Of a stretch of 64,000 bases of DNA, positions 11,096 through 23,204 are shown one piece after another; position 1 is the first letter of the stretch, and every line of letters starts with the position of its first letter. The stretch lies in contig CP136064.1 of NCBI GenBank assembly GCA_032622095.1, positions 140,385,954-140,449,953 of the forward strand, in the 5' to 3' direction. The notes beneath the pieces are model-generated. The model worked only from the letters and a program-made list of their open reading frames with translations, searched no databases and was not told the DNA's origin. Made by a program: the position numbers and the translations under genes. This DNA comes from Siphonodentalium dalli. Lineage: Eukaryota; Mollusca; Scaphopoda; Gadilida; Siphonodentaliidae.

Positions 11096-12371
11096 TTTTT
11101 ATATGGGAATTGGAAAAAGTAGAATTGTACCACAAAACTGGAACGAGATAGCTATGGTAACTCGGGCCACTGGCCAATCAGGACATGGCTTTTAAGCATA
11201 GTTAGGCAGGGTCGTATTACAAAATACGTTAATTAGACTCATTAATTATAACTATGGAATAAGACAATATAAAAAATCAATTTGGGACATTTGACGTTTG
11301 GAACGTAGCAATGGAAGAACTCTAATAATCTGATATCGCCTTAACGGTCTATATACGAATATATGTCCCACTTGATCATCGAATTAAATAAGAAAATATT
11401 CGAAATAATAAATACGAAGTACTGAAAATGCATCTATTCCCTGACAATTCGTGAAAACTTTCCTTTTATAAACCCCAAACTTAAAGGCACGTGCGGCCTT
11501 AATTGTCGAAAATATTCATATTTGTTCCAAACACCGTAAACAGAAAAACATTAAAACGCATACAGTTCCGTTCATATATACCATGACCATCGCGTAAACA
11601 GCGTGTTATCATAAAGACCTACTATATTTTACCTAAGCAAGAGCCTGATTGTGTTACAGAAGACAGCACAATTCTACTGGCTAATCACACACAAATGACA
11701 TAAACGCTCTTTATTAGTTCCATATCAGGTATTCACCAACAAAGAACGCTCTTTATGTTTACCATCATAATATAAACAAACACCAGAAAAGTAACTTTTT
11801 ATGCTTCTGTTTACATAACAATGGTCAAACATATGACCATAACATACTGTTTATGCGATATATCTTATTTGTATACGGACAAAGTCTATCTACATTTTGA
11901 TGTTCTTTCTGTTTGTGGCGGTTTTTGACGGGTGGAGATATTTTCACAGGATACCCACCGCCAAGGCCAACCGTATCTTTAATACGTAACAATCACGAAC
12001 TGTGGTGTCCACTAATTTGCATAATTATTTATTTCAATTTGCAATGAGCATAAATGGTGTTATGACCGAGATAAAACCGTATGTATATATAGGGTTCCTA
12101 TTGGTCTTTTTTTTTAAATATACAAGCTTCATTCCGCTCTCCGTCAACGGAGTCGCACAATTTGACCAGCAAAATAATGGGACATTAACAGCCCCCACCA
12201 TGAATGGGTTTATCGATCCAAAACTTGAATGTTTAGTTTTCTAAACATCAAAGATTCCAACATAAAATGAACTGTCCGAACTGAACTACATGTGTTCAAT
12301 TAAAGTCGAATAAATAGGGGGATAGACAAACAATACTAGTTCATAATGAATATAAGTATATTAATATAAAT
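11096..12371. other. No gene seen
   Basis: AT-rich intergenic sequence. Short ORFs lack recognisable domains and codon structure. Confidence 0.4.
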
Positions 12372-12508
12372 AATACACGCGGATTCAACGTGGTCATGAG
12401 ATTTTGACCGCAATAAAAATCCAGCAAACTCCTCCGGTGTTCATGCAATTTGTTGAATGTTTCTCGCAGTCAAAATCACATGACCACATTGAATCCGCCG
12501 TGTATTTC
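12372..12508. repeat. Imperfect fold-back repeat
   Basis: Arms of about 38 bp (aatacacgcggattcaacgt and its complement ending in aatccgccgtgtattt) flank a 60-bp centre. Non-coding; probably a small MITE-like element. Confidence 0.6.
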
Positions 12509-14512
12509 TTATACATGAACACATTGGTGGTCCATCATTGTCATAAACTTGTGGTACATAATTATAATATCGCCATTGGCAATTCAATTCTAAACACAAA
12601 TGTTCTAATCCAATTAGCATCACTAAATTGAAAATGATAGAATTTTAACATACATGTGTATATTGATCACCTAGCTCGATTTTTCTGAAGAATTAAAATT
12701 TCACAATTTTTCACTAATTATATAGAGAAAATTGGAAATTTTAGTCAAAATAACATTAAAAAATACCAAACTTGGTCTTTAAAATCAGAATGATCCTTCA
12801 TTCTTAAAGTAGATGTAGTCTAGAACATTTAGGGAATGTTATAAAGGTCAATACTATTGTTGTAGTAGATTGTCGGTTTGTATCGATATAATTTTTATGA
12901 AATTTCAAGGTATTATATACACATTTATTCGTATATTCATTAGAATCGTTTCCATGACAACAAAATTAACGTCCAACCATATAATATAATCAGGTAGGCC
13001 ACATAAAGATCTTTAAAATGACATATCACAGTCCATTTGGTAGTGTATGGTTCTCAACCAGCACTTCGATTTATAAAATCACAATTTTCTCACTAAAAAC
13101 CCTTAAATTACCACAAAACGGCGTTCCAACCACCATATGGACTCATGTCTACAATAGGAACGTACAGCCGAGTTCACATATCGTCCTTATACCATTAAAC
13201 CAGAATTAACTTGAAAATGAATGTTGAAAAATGCAGTCTTACCTTGTTCTATCGATGGCATATACGGACAATACCGTCGATATGTGACAATACTATTGGG
13301 GGCCCGTTTCCATGACAACCGCACCACTTTCAGATCCGATAGTAGGTCATATCAATTAGCCTACATCCTCACCTTTCCAAAGATACCAAATTTGTCCTTA
13401 AGTACGGTGGGTATATTAAATCGATTGTTTTTGGTGTCTCTGCCGCTCACCTATTATAGAGGGTTTACTTTATTAACTTCGCTTGAAACTGTCGTCGTGT
13501 TTCGACAAGACAGTTTATGATATATTGAGAAACAGCCGTATGAGCCTTCTGTATACGATAACAGAAATCCCGGGTATAAATTAACTGCAAAATAACACCC
13601 TTTTAGACTCATGAGATATATTATTGTGGAAATATAACTTTACACAATACACGAGCTTTCGATCCTTCTAGTGATCTGTATCAAGTGAAGTGGATCGTTA
13701 CCGTTGGCGTTGTCTGTGTCGTCATGCCGCTATGCATGAATTGTTTCCCGCGAAATCATGGAGTCCGACATGTCTTGTGAATTTTTGCAAATGCGTTATG
13801 TGCAACTCACATGGCGAAAACTTTCGATGCCACTTATTTTAGCCCGTTCAGAGAAGATGGTCTGCGTTCACATGCCTTATGGAAAATAGGGAACATTCTG
13901 TAGATATGCTTGACACTTTGCTAAATACAGCCTCGATACAACACAGCTGAGATATATGTACCTTGTTCCAAATGTTAGTTTGACAAAATCATAAAAATCT
14001 TGATTGGCTGGCAATAAAACAAAATTAACAAATGCTGTGCCACTCCCCTTATTTAACACCTGTTGTATTCTTTGGCCGCTTTGCTTCACGCCACTCAATT
14101 GTTTCTGCAATGGATTCTATCCCATATATGACTCGCCCACTTATGTATCATTAAACCAAAGTATATGATACCTTATATCACGGTAAGACTATATACAAGT
14201 TTGGAGGAAATTATTGGAAACATGCAGTTATTTATCAATTGCGGTGCCCTTGTCAGAAGTTGCCCTCCTCATCCCTGAGTCGAATGGGGCCACCTTACCA
14301 TGTTGCGACGCCATTAGAATGCTCGTGTCATGTAAATTACTATATATACGTTTGGTGGAAATCAGCAACAAGTCTGTTTTAACCTCATACCTGACTCGAA
14401 TATCACCAGTTTTAAGCAACACAGTTAGATTCCATGTGTATCATGTATATGGCTGGAAATAAGCGACAGAAACAACATCGTCGGGACACCATCGGGCAGA
14501 CAGACATTACCA
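12509..14512. other. No gene seen
   Basis: Low-complexity AT-rich sequence. Overlapping ORFs up to about 100 codons occur on both strands with no recognisable protein signature, so I treat them as chance. Confidence 0.4.
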
Positions 14513-15947
14513 TATATCTCTATATATCTACCAAGGACTGTCAAACAAGACGCTATACTAGCTAGTTTTGACGTTGTGAGTCTGTATAGCACCATTCCAC
14601 ATAATTTAGGCTTGGAAGCTATACGATATTGGATCGATAAATGCAGAGAATCAATAGATGAACGCTTCACAAAAGAGTTTATCACTGAAGGACTACAACT
14701 TGTATTGGAAAATAACATTTTGTTCTTCAACGACAGATTCTATCGACAAATAATTGGTACTGCTATGGGCAAAAAAGTAGCCCCAACTTATGCAAATCTA
14801 ACAGTGGGATATCTAGAAGCAAAATTGCAGGAGATCATGTCCAACAAATTCGACGATTCATATGCAACATATATACGACAATCGTGGAAACGTTATATTG
14901 ATGACTGCTTTCTCATTTGGGACCCAACTCAAGGGGACTTGAATGAATTCCACAATATCCTCAACTCACTAAATCCGGCAATACAATTCACGATATAAAC
15001 CGACAATAATGAGTTGCCATTCCTGGATGTCCTCGTGAAAAAATCAGCAGAACGAATCACGACGGATATTTGCTATAAACCTACCGACACGCATCAGTAT
15101 TTAAACTTTAAGTCGTGTCATCCATCTCACACTAAACGGAATGTTCCGTATTGCCTCGCACGGACGGTTTGTACCATTGTGGACGATATCGCGCAGAGAA
15201 ACATCCGACTGCATGGAGGAACTCCGGACATTCCTCTTGGCACAAGAATACCCGAAAAAACTAATTGATAATGGTATTGTTGAAGCCAAGAAAATTCCTC
15301 TCATAGAGCTCCGCACAGACAAAACTAAAGAATGCAATCCTGATCTCATTCCTTTTGTGGTTACACACAATCCTCGCCATCCAAATGTTATGCAAACGGC
15401 TAAATCATTGATACCAATGCTTCACAAAAGTCCAAAGATGAAGCAATTGGTAAAAACTGATCACTTACTACAGAGCAAGCGACAGCCTTGGAATATAAAA
15501 AAGATTCTAACACGAGCCAAGTTTGACAGTGGTGAAAAACGAGATAAAGAAATCACCAAATGTGGCGATCCCAGATGCGGGACATGTTTCTGTATATTAA
15601 CCGGGACACACTTCCTATTAAATAATGGACAAGATGTTCGCCCTAATGAAGACATGGACTGCAAATCCCAAAATCTAATTTATGTTATAATATGTTCTGG
15701 GTGTAGGGAATTCTATGTTGGAGAGACGGGAAATTCCCTTGTGGAAAGAACACGGATCCACCGCTCGCAGATCAAACATCCGGCATTACGGATGATTCCC
15801 TTAAGTGGACATCCCGATGACTGTGGCGGTAAATCCTTCCGGATTTTCCCATTACACAAGATGTTGGAAGTTAGCAGATTCAAAAGACTTCAAAAGGAAG
15901 AAAAATTCCGGAAGCTTTTAAATCCGAAACTAAACTCCATCATCTAA
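14513..15947 (+). pseudogene. Penelope-like element: 5'-truncated reverse transcriptase plus GIY-YIG endonuclease
   Basis: The frame enters at about 14513 and shows the later RT motifs: motif A as FDVVSLYSTIPH, then GTAMGKKVAPTYANL, and YIDD at 14894-14905. A TAA at 14996-14998 interrupts, after which the same frame resumes with NNELPFLDVLV and YKPTDTHQYLNFKSCHPSHT. A frameshift near 15210 moves to the third frame, which carries PFVVTHNPRHPN, the Cys pair region CGDPRCGTCFC and a GIY-YIG nuclease core LIYVIICSGCREFYVGETGN followed by RTRIH. It stops at 15947 after LNPKLNSII. RT then linker then C-terminal GIY-YIG is the canonical PLE order. The N-terminal RT part is missing, and with a stop and a frameshift the copy is dead. 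Confidence 0.9.
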
Positions 15948-16010
15948 TCATGGCGTCACCTACCAACCTCCCGGAAGTGACGTCACAATACAAAATAAAA
16001 ATGGCGGAAC

Positions 16011-16041
16011 CTGAAGAACGGCCCTGAAGCCGTGAAAGGCC
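16011..16041 (+). ncRNA. Hammerhead-ribozyme-like core behind the PLE
   Basis: The strand reads CTGAAGA, a 5-bp stem (ACGGC/GCCGT) with a 6-base loop, then GAAA and GGCC. CTGANGA, stem II and GAAA in that order is the conserved hammerhead core. Hammerhead motifs are known from PLE terminal repeats. I could not place a confident stem I and III with the cleavage site, so this is a candidate only. Confidence 0.35.
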
Positions 16042-16089
16042 TAGTTTTAAAGCCAAATGATGTGTTTGTGTTTTTAATCACATGTTATC

Positions 16090-16100
<11 letters not shown>

Positions 16101-16135
<35 letters not shown>

Positions 16136-16151
16136 GAGAGAGAGAGAGAGA
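16101..16151. repeat. (AG)n microsatellite
   Basis: About 50 bp of nearly uninterrupted AG, preceded by a short (TA)n run. It sits between the PLE 3' end and the giant palindrome. Confidence 0.95.
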
Positions 16152-16790
16152 TCATTAACTTCACAAGGTGCGGCGCGAGCGCGGAAAGTGCGACAGTGAC
16201 CAGGCACGCCACTGACGCCAGGTCTGAAGAATAGGTAAACTGCGAAAAATTGTATATGCCCGTTTTAAAAGAACATATTATGTAATGAGTCGACCGATAA
16301 CTCCAGTTAGGGTAGCCTGATCTGAATCAAAGTTGGTATGTGTATCTACGGGCAAGAAATACAGGGGAAGTTCGAGAGTGGGTTTAGAATCGAACAATTT
16401 TGTCAACATTTTTGGTTTCCGGCCGATAACTCTGTTTGGATTAATCGATCTGAACCAAAGTTGGTATGTACGTGTGCATTACCTAGATCGAAATACACGA
16501 CAAATTTAAATATGGCTCCCGTGGAATAATTTTTACACGAGTTATGGCCCTTGTTTTTACTTATAATTCTGCTGATTTTGTTAACATTTCTGGTTTCTGA
16601 CGACAATTTGGATTATTTGATCTGAACCAAAGTTAACCAGCTAAACCAGCTAAACCAGCTAACAGACCAAGTTCGAACAAGGGTTCAGTCCAATTATTTT
16701 TACCTGCGTTACAACCTTTTTCGACTTAGAATCAGTATTGACCTCGGTTTAATTAGCGTGTTAATCTCACCACGCGCAGCTTTGATATAT

Positions 16791-18926
16791 AGGTCATCAC
16801 TGGTCACGTGTGTACGGGATATGGTTTTTCTGAACACGATATGGGTATTGCTTGATTCGTGTGTTAATCCTTTATCAGAATCTCAACACACGCAGCTCGG
16901 ATTTTTTATGTATGGGTCACCACGGGCCACGTGGTGATGATATATGTCAGGATTAGCGCAATGAGCTCGGCTTTAGTTCCAGTGTGCACGGGATAATATT
17001 ATGCGTTTTCTGAACAAAATATGGGCATGATTTGATTCGTGTGTTAACCCTTTATCGGAATCTCGCCACACGCAGCTCGGATTTATTATATATAGGTCAT
17101 CATGGGTCACGTGATTATCATATATATCAATTTTAGCGCATTGGGCTCGGTTTTCGTCCCAGTGTGCACGGGATATGCGTTTTCTGAACAAAATATGGGC
17201 ATGATTTGATACGTGTGTTAACTCTTTATCAGAATCTCGCCACACGCAGCTCGGATTTATGATATATAGGTCATCATGGGTCACGTGATTATCATATATA
17301 TCAATTTTAGCGCATTGAGCTCGGTTTTCGTCCCAGTGTGCACGGGATATGCGTTTTCTGAACAAAATATGGGCACGATTTGATTTGTGTGTTAACCCTT
17401 TATCTGAATCTCGCCACACGCAGCTCGGATTTATGATATATAGGTCATCACGGGTCACGTGGTTATCATATATATCAGTTTTAGCGCATTGGGCTCGGTT
17501 TTCGTCCCATTGTGCACGGGATATGGTTTTCCTGAACACGATATGGGTATTGCTTGATTCCTGTGTTAACCCTATATCAGAATCTGACCACACGCAGCTC
17601 GGATTTTTGACATATAGGTCATCACGGACCATGTGATGATGATATATCAGGATTAGCGCAATGAGCTCGGATTTCGTCCCAGTGTGCACGGGATATGCGA
17701 TTTCTGAACATGATATCGGCATGATTTAATTCGTGTGTTAGCACTTTATCGGTATCTCGCCACAGGCAGGTCGGATTTATGATATATAGGTCATCACGGG
17801 TCACGTGATTATCATATATATCAGTTTTAGCGCATTGGCTTCGGTTTTCATCCCAGTGTGCACGGGATATGCGTTTTCTGAACAAAATATGGGCAAGCTT
17901 TGATTCGTGTGTTAATCCTTTATCAGAATCTGACCACACGCAGCTCGGATTTATGATATATAGGTCATCACGGGTCACGTGATTATCATATATATATATC
18001 AGTTTTAGCGCATTGGGCTCGGTTTTCGTCCCAGTGTGCACGGGATATGGTTTTCCTAAACACGATATGGGTATTGCTTGATTCCTGTGTTAACCCTATA
18101 TCAGAATCTGACCACAGGCAGCTCGGATTTTTGACATATAGGTCATCACCGGCCACGTGATGAAAATATATATCAGGATTAGCGCAATGACCTTGGTTTT
18201 CGTCCCAGTGTGCACGGGATATGCGTTTCCTGAACATGACATCGGCATTATTTGATTCGTGTGTTAACCATTTATCGGATTCTCACCACACGCAGCTGGG
18301 ATTTATGATATATAGGTCATCACGGGTCACGTGATTATCATATATATCAGTTTTAGCGAATTGGGCTCGGTTTTCATCCCAGTGTGCACGGGATATGCGT
18401 TTTCTGAACAAAATATGGGCATGGTTTGATTCGTGTGTTAACCCTTTATCGGAATATCGCCACACGCAGCTCGGATTTTTTACATATAGGTCATCACGGG
18501 CCACGTGATGATGTTATATATTAGGATTAGCGCAATGACCTCGGTTTTCGCCCCAGTGTGCACGGGGTATGCGATTCCTGAACATGATATCGGCATGATT
18601 TGATTCGTGTGTTAACCCTTTATCGGAATCTCGCCACAAGCAGCTCGGATTTATGATATATAGGTCAGCACGGGTCACGTGATTATCATATACATCAGTT
18701 TTAGCGCATTGGGCTCGGTTTTCGTCCCAGTGTGGACGGGATATGGTTTTCCTGAACACGATATAGGTATTGCTTGATTCCTGCAATTGTGTTAACCCTA
18801 TATCAGAATATCACCACACACAGCTCTGATTTTGGACATATAGGTCATCACGGGCCACGTGATGATGCTATATATCAGGATTAGCGCAATGAGCTCGGTT
18901 TTCGTCCCAGTGTGAACGGGATATGC
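16791..18926. repeat. 174-bp satellite, left arm (about 13 units)
   Basis: The marker gtgcacgggatatg recurs near 16813, 16985, 17166, 17340, 17513, 17687, 17860, 18038, 18211, 18388, 18559, 18735 and 18912, a period of about 174 bp. Units contain a CACGTG word (tcacgtga or ccacgtgg), tatatatca and a diverged ttttctgaacaaaatatggg. Because 174 is divisible by three, unit after unit stays open in one minus-strand frame, giving chance-like repetitive ORFs of up to 249 codons with a 58-residue period. Confidence 0.9.
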
Positions 18927-20480
18927 GAAGGGTTAATACACGAATCAAATCATGCCGATATTTTGTTCAGAAAACGGATATCCCGTGTACACTGGGATGA
19001 AAACCGAGCCCAATCCGCTAAAACTGATATATATGATAATCGCCTGACCGTGTGGTGATATTCCGATAAAGGGTTAACACACGAATCAAATCATGACTAT
19101 CTCATGTTCAGGAAACGCATTTCCCGTGCACACTGGGACGAAAACCGAGCTCATTGCGCTAATCCTGATATATATCATCATCACGTGGCCCGTGATGACC
19201 TATATGTCAAAAATCCCAGATGTGTATGGTGAGATTCTGATAAAGGGTTAACACACGAATCAAATCATGCCGATATCGTGTTCAGGAAAACGCATATCCC
19301 ATGCATACTGGGACGAAAACCGAGCTCAATTCGCTAAAACTGTTATATATGAGCATCATGTCACCAGTGATGACCTATATATTGATTGATTGATTGATTG
19401 ATTGTTTATTTCCAGCCATTTTGACATGATACAAGGAAAATATAACATATAATGACATGCATAATGTAGAACATATGTACACATATATACAAGTATCCAC
19501 CCGCGAACATATTAAATGAATACAGTTTCGATTACCATCGACAATTGCTTATATAACTATATACCCCAAAATATAAAGAATCAATAGATACCACGTAAAA
19601 GTAAAATTAGTTCACGAGTTACTTTGTTTTGATTGCGGTGCTCGACAATATAACATGAATCAAAGCTGCGTGTGGTGTGATTCTGACAAAGGGTTAAAAC
19701 ACTAATCAAACCATACCCATTTCTTGTTCAGGAAATCCATATCCCGAGCACATATACACTGGGATAAAAACTGTGCCCATTGCGCTAAAACTTATATATA
19801 TCATCACCACGCGACCCGTGATGACCTATATAACATTAATCCGAACTGCGTGTGGTGAGATTCCGATAAAGGGGTAACACACGAATCAAATCATGCCCAT
19901 ATTTTGTTTAAAAAAACGCATATCCCGTGCACACTGTGATGAAAATCGAGACCAATGAGCTAAAACTGATATATATGATAATCACGTGGCCCGTGATGAC
20001 CAATATGTCAAAAATCCGAGCTGCGTGTGGTGAGATTCTGATATAAGATTAACACATCAATCAAACCATACCCATTTCTTGTTCAGCAAACCCATATCCC
20101 GTGCACACTGTGATGAAAAATGTGCCCAATGCGCTAAAACTGATACATATGATAATCTCGTGACCCGTGATGACCTATATATCATAAATGCGTGTGGCGA
20201 GATTCCGATAAATGGTTAACACGCGAATCAAATCATGCCGATATCGTGTTCAGGAAAACCATATCGCGTGCACACTGGGACGAAACTCGAGCTCAATGCG
20301 CTAAAACTGATATATATGATCATCACGTGACACGTGATGACCTATATATCATAAATCCGAGCTGCGTGTGGTGAGATTCCGATAAAGGGTTTACACACGA
20401 ATCAAATCATACCTATATTTTGTTCAGAAAATACATATCCCGTGCACACTGGGATGAAAACCGAACCCAATGCGCTAAAA

Positions 20481-20517
<37 letters not shown>

Positions 20518-20829
20518 TGCCGATATTATGTTCAGAAAACGCATATCCCGTGCACACTGGAACGAAAACCGAGCTCATTGCGCTAATCCTGATATATATC
20601 ATCTTCACGTGACCGATGATGACCCATATATAAAAAATCCGAGCTACGTGTGGTGAGATTCTGATAAAGGATTAACACACGAATCAAGCAATACCCATAT
20701 CGTGTTCAGAAAAACCATATCCCGTACACACTCGGACGAAAACCGAGCCCAATGCGCTAACACTGATATATCTTATCATCACGTGACCAGTGATGACCTA
20801 TATATCAAAGCTACGCGTGGTGAGATTAA
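18927..20829. repeat. 174-bp satellite, right arm (inverted, about 10 units)
   Basis: The complement marker catatcccgtgcacactggga recurs near 18977, 19119, 19296, 19738, 19920, 20093, 20264, 20438, 20537 and 20720. One unit near 20485-20514 is partly replaced by (TA)n. The array is interrupted at 19380-19660. Confidence 0.9.
19380..19660 (-). mobile_element. Short retroelement 3' end inserted in the satellite
   Basis: The satellite is interrupted by about 280 bp that begin with (TTGA)n and continue gtttatttccagccatttt. Read on the minus strand this is a tail ending aataaacaatcaatcaatca, a form typical of 5'-truncated LINE or SINE copies with a short simple-repeat tail. Satellite sequence resumes with aatcaaagctgcgtgtggtg. 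The family is not assigned. Confidence 0.5.
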
Positions 20830-21490
20830 CACGCTAATTAAACCGAGGTCAATGCTGATTCTAAGTCGAAAAAGGTTGTAACGCAGGTAAAAATAATTAG
20901 ACGGAACCCTTATTCGAACTTGGCCTGTTAGCTGGTTTAGCTGGTTAACTTTGGTTGAGATTAAATAATCCAAATTGTCGTCAGAAACCAGAAATGTTAA
21001 CAAAATCAGCAGATTTATAAGTAAAAACAAGGGCCATAACTCGTGTAAAAATGATTCCACGGGACCCATATTTAAATTTGTCGTGTATTTCGATCTAGGT
21101 AATGCACACGTACATACCAACTTTGATTCAGATCGATAAATCCAAACAGAGTTATCGGCCGGAAACCAAAAATGTTGACAAAATTGTTCAATTCTAAGTC
21201 AAAAATGGCCGTCAAAATGGCCGTCTAAACCGACTCTCGAACTTCCCCTGTACGGCAAAGCATTACAGCTGTAAAACGTTACGAAGTAAGGAGAGTACGT
21301 TCTTGCCCGTAGATACCAACTTTGATTCAGATCAAGCTACCCTAACTGGAGTTATCGGTCGATTCATTACATAATAGGGTTCTTTTAAAATGGGCATATT
21401 CGCAGTTTACCTATTCTTCAGACCTGACGTGTCTGGCCACTGCGCACTTTCCGCGCTTTTCGCGGCCGCGCCGCACCATGTGAAGTTAAT

Positions 21491-21990
21491 TACAGTTGAA
21501 TGAGCCCTTCGGTTGGAAAATGTGACCATCCTTGGTTCTTGGAATATCGTCAGAGATTAGCTGACACGTCTTACATCTGGACGTGTGACTCGGTGTGGTT
21601 TTGGAATCCGAGAATGATGGTTGTGGTTTGGTAAATACCAGTTTATTGTGTAGGTTAGGTGGTTGCCTCGTGGTTTATATAATACTATTATTATTCCATC
21701 ATCGAGCGAATCAAAACGATGGAATAATCGTATGTGTTACATTTTTAGATGTCTATTCTGTATATACAATGTTACTTAAGCGGGAAAACATAAGACATTT
21801 CGTATGGCAAATAATTATGTGGTGTATAACTCAGACACGGCGGCACCGTCCAAGATCAAATTAAGACACTGAGGCACCATACTAGATTCAAAATCTGGAA
21901 CTGAAAACTCGATTAATAGATATTGTTCTTCCTGTCATAAAAGGCTCTCTTTTATCTGGAAAAGACTCAGTGCCCTCAGATCGGTCAAGG
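21491..21990. other. Upstream region of the ATPase gene, no gene seen
   Basis: No domain-bearing ORF. A TATA-like tttatataat lies at about 21676, some 300 bp before the ATPase ATG; significance unknown. Confidence 0.3.
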
Positions 21991-23204
21991 ATGAAGCATC
22001 AGTGTGAAACATGTTCAATTGAATATGTATGGCCAGACAGTTTAAAACGGCATATAAAGTTCAAACACTCTCGACAACAACACCAACAACAACTGCAACA
22101 ACAACAACAACGACAACAACAACAACAACCTTATAGAGAAAGCAGTGGTGGCGCGCGACAGGATGACTTCAAATTGAGGCATCCATTTACCGCATGGATT
22201 TCGGGACCCACTTCTTGCGGCAAAACACACTTGCTTAAGAGTATACTTCAAAATTGTTCAGCGACTATACAGCCTTCACCGAGAAAATAATTTGGTTCTA
22301 TAAGTACTGGCAGCCACTGTACGATGAAATCAAGGACACAGTCGCGCCATCTGTCCAGTTTATACAAGGTCTTCCGACTAAGTCGGACACCCTCATTCAT
22401 TCTGGAAAAAAATGTCTGATTGTACTTGATGACCTTATGTCTACGGCATCCAAGGATTCGCGGGTTACTGAATTATTCACGGAAGGCAGTCACCATTTGG
22501 GTATATCAGTGGTTGCGATTAATCAATCTCTCTACTATAACAAGGACCCTACCCAATGGAGAAATTGCCACTACGTGATTCTATTCAACAACCCTATAGA
22601 TAAAATTCAGGTAATGACTCTAGCTCGTCAAATGTATCCAGAGAAAACACAACACTTTATGTCTCATTTCAACGAAGCTACCAATCAACCATTTGGTTAT
22701 CTCGTAGTTGACTTAAAAACGAATACTCCAGAAAATTTGCGACTGCGTAGTAATGTGCTGACAACGAAGAGTATAAAACAAGAAAGCATATTGCCAAATA
22801 ACAGTAGTGTTGATGAGCCCGTCGATGTGATAACGCATCAAAAGAAAGATAACATCAGTGAAACTACATACCCAGGGCTATTGTCACAGCAGGAATACGA
22901 CTCTGAAAGCGAAGACAACATCATGCCAAGCTGTAACGATTGTGGTGTCGTATTTGAGACCCAGCATGATGTACAAAGGCACATTACAAATTGGTGTTCT
23001 GATAGTAAGAAAAGAGAATCAATTGAAAATGCACGGGCGAATAATAAAAAACAGAAAACTGACACGAATAAAATAGAATTAATTCCGGACCAGGACAGAC
23101 TAATATTAAAACTTCCGACTGAAAAAGAAAACGATTATTTCGAAGAGGTGTGGTCACAGGCCCAAGATGACAATAAAGCAGAATTAGATGAATTAGTTGA
23201 ATTA
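21991..23204 (+). pseudogene. Zinc-finger / packaging-type P-loop ATPase, 5' portion (frameshifted, then cut by LINE A)
   Basis: The ATG at 21991 opens with a C2H2 finger (CETCSIEYVWPDSLKRHIKF, C-x2-C-x12-H-x4-H), then a CAA-encoded Gln tract, then an ATPase with Walker A GPTSCGKT at 22204-22227. A one-base loss near 22278 shifts the frame; the next frame carries WFYKYWQPLYDEI, Walker B CLIVLDDL at about 22413, the polar sensor VVAINQSL and NPIDKIQVMTLARQMYP. A C2HC finger (CNDCGVVFETQHDVQRHITN) and an acidic tail follow. This layout matches FtsK/HerA (A32-like) packaging ATPases of Polinton/Maverick and adintovirus-like DNA elements. No capsid, polymerase or integrase gene is visible nearby. 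At 23204 the gene is broken by LINE A; its C-terminus lies at 30839-31156. Confidence 0.8.

Larger units (their letters stand above)
16157..21490. mobile_element. Giant palindromic fold-back element with satellite arms
   Basis: Outer flanks are inverted copies: 16157-16790 (attaacttcacaaggtgcgg, then ataactccagttagggtag) matches the complement of 20830-21490 (ctaccctaactggagttat, then ccatgtgaagttaatt). Inside, a 174-bp satellite fills the left arm in one orientation and the right arm in the other, flipping at about 18927 with almost no spacer. Arms are about 2.8 and 2.6 kb. Drosophila FB elements likewise have long inverted repeats built of tandem units, so a fold-back transposon is the closest known analogue. 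No transposase ORF is visible, and I see no clear target duplication at the edges. Confidence 0.8.

Noticed and set aside
13221-13520. 99-codon plus-strand ORF
   Set aside because: No recognisable motif and overlapping chance ORFs nearby in the same AT-rich sequence.
16973-17722. A 249-codon minus-strand ORF in the satellite as a real protein
   Set aside because: It is produced by a 174-bp repeat unit with no stop in one frame; it has no start context, domain or unique sequence, and the frame breaks wherever a unit has an indel.
16791-20829. Tandem array considered as a CRISPR-like repeat array
   Set aside because: Whole 174-bp units are repeated without unique spacers, in a eukaryotic context.
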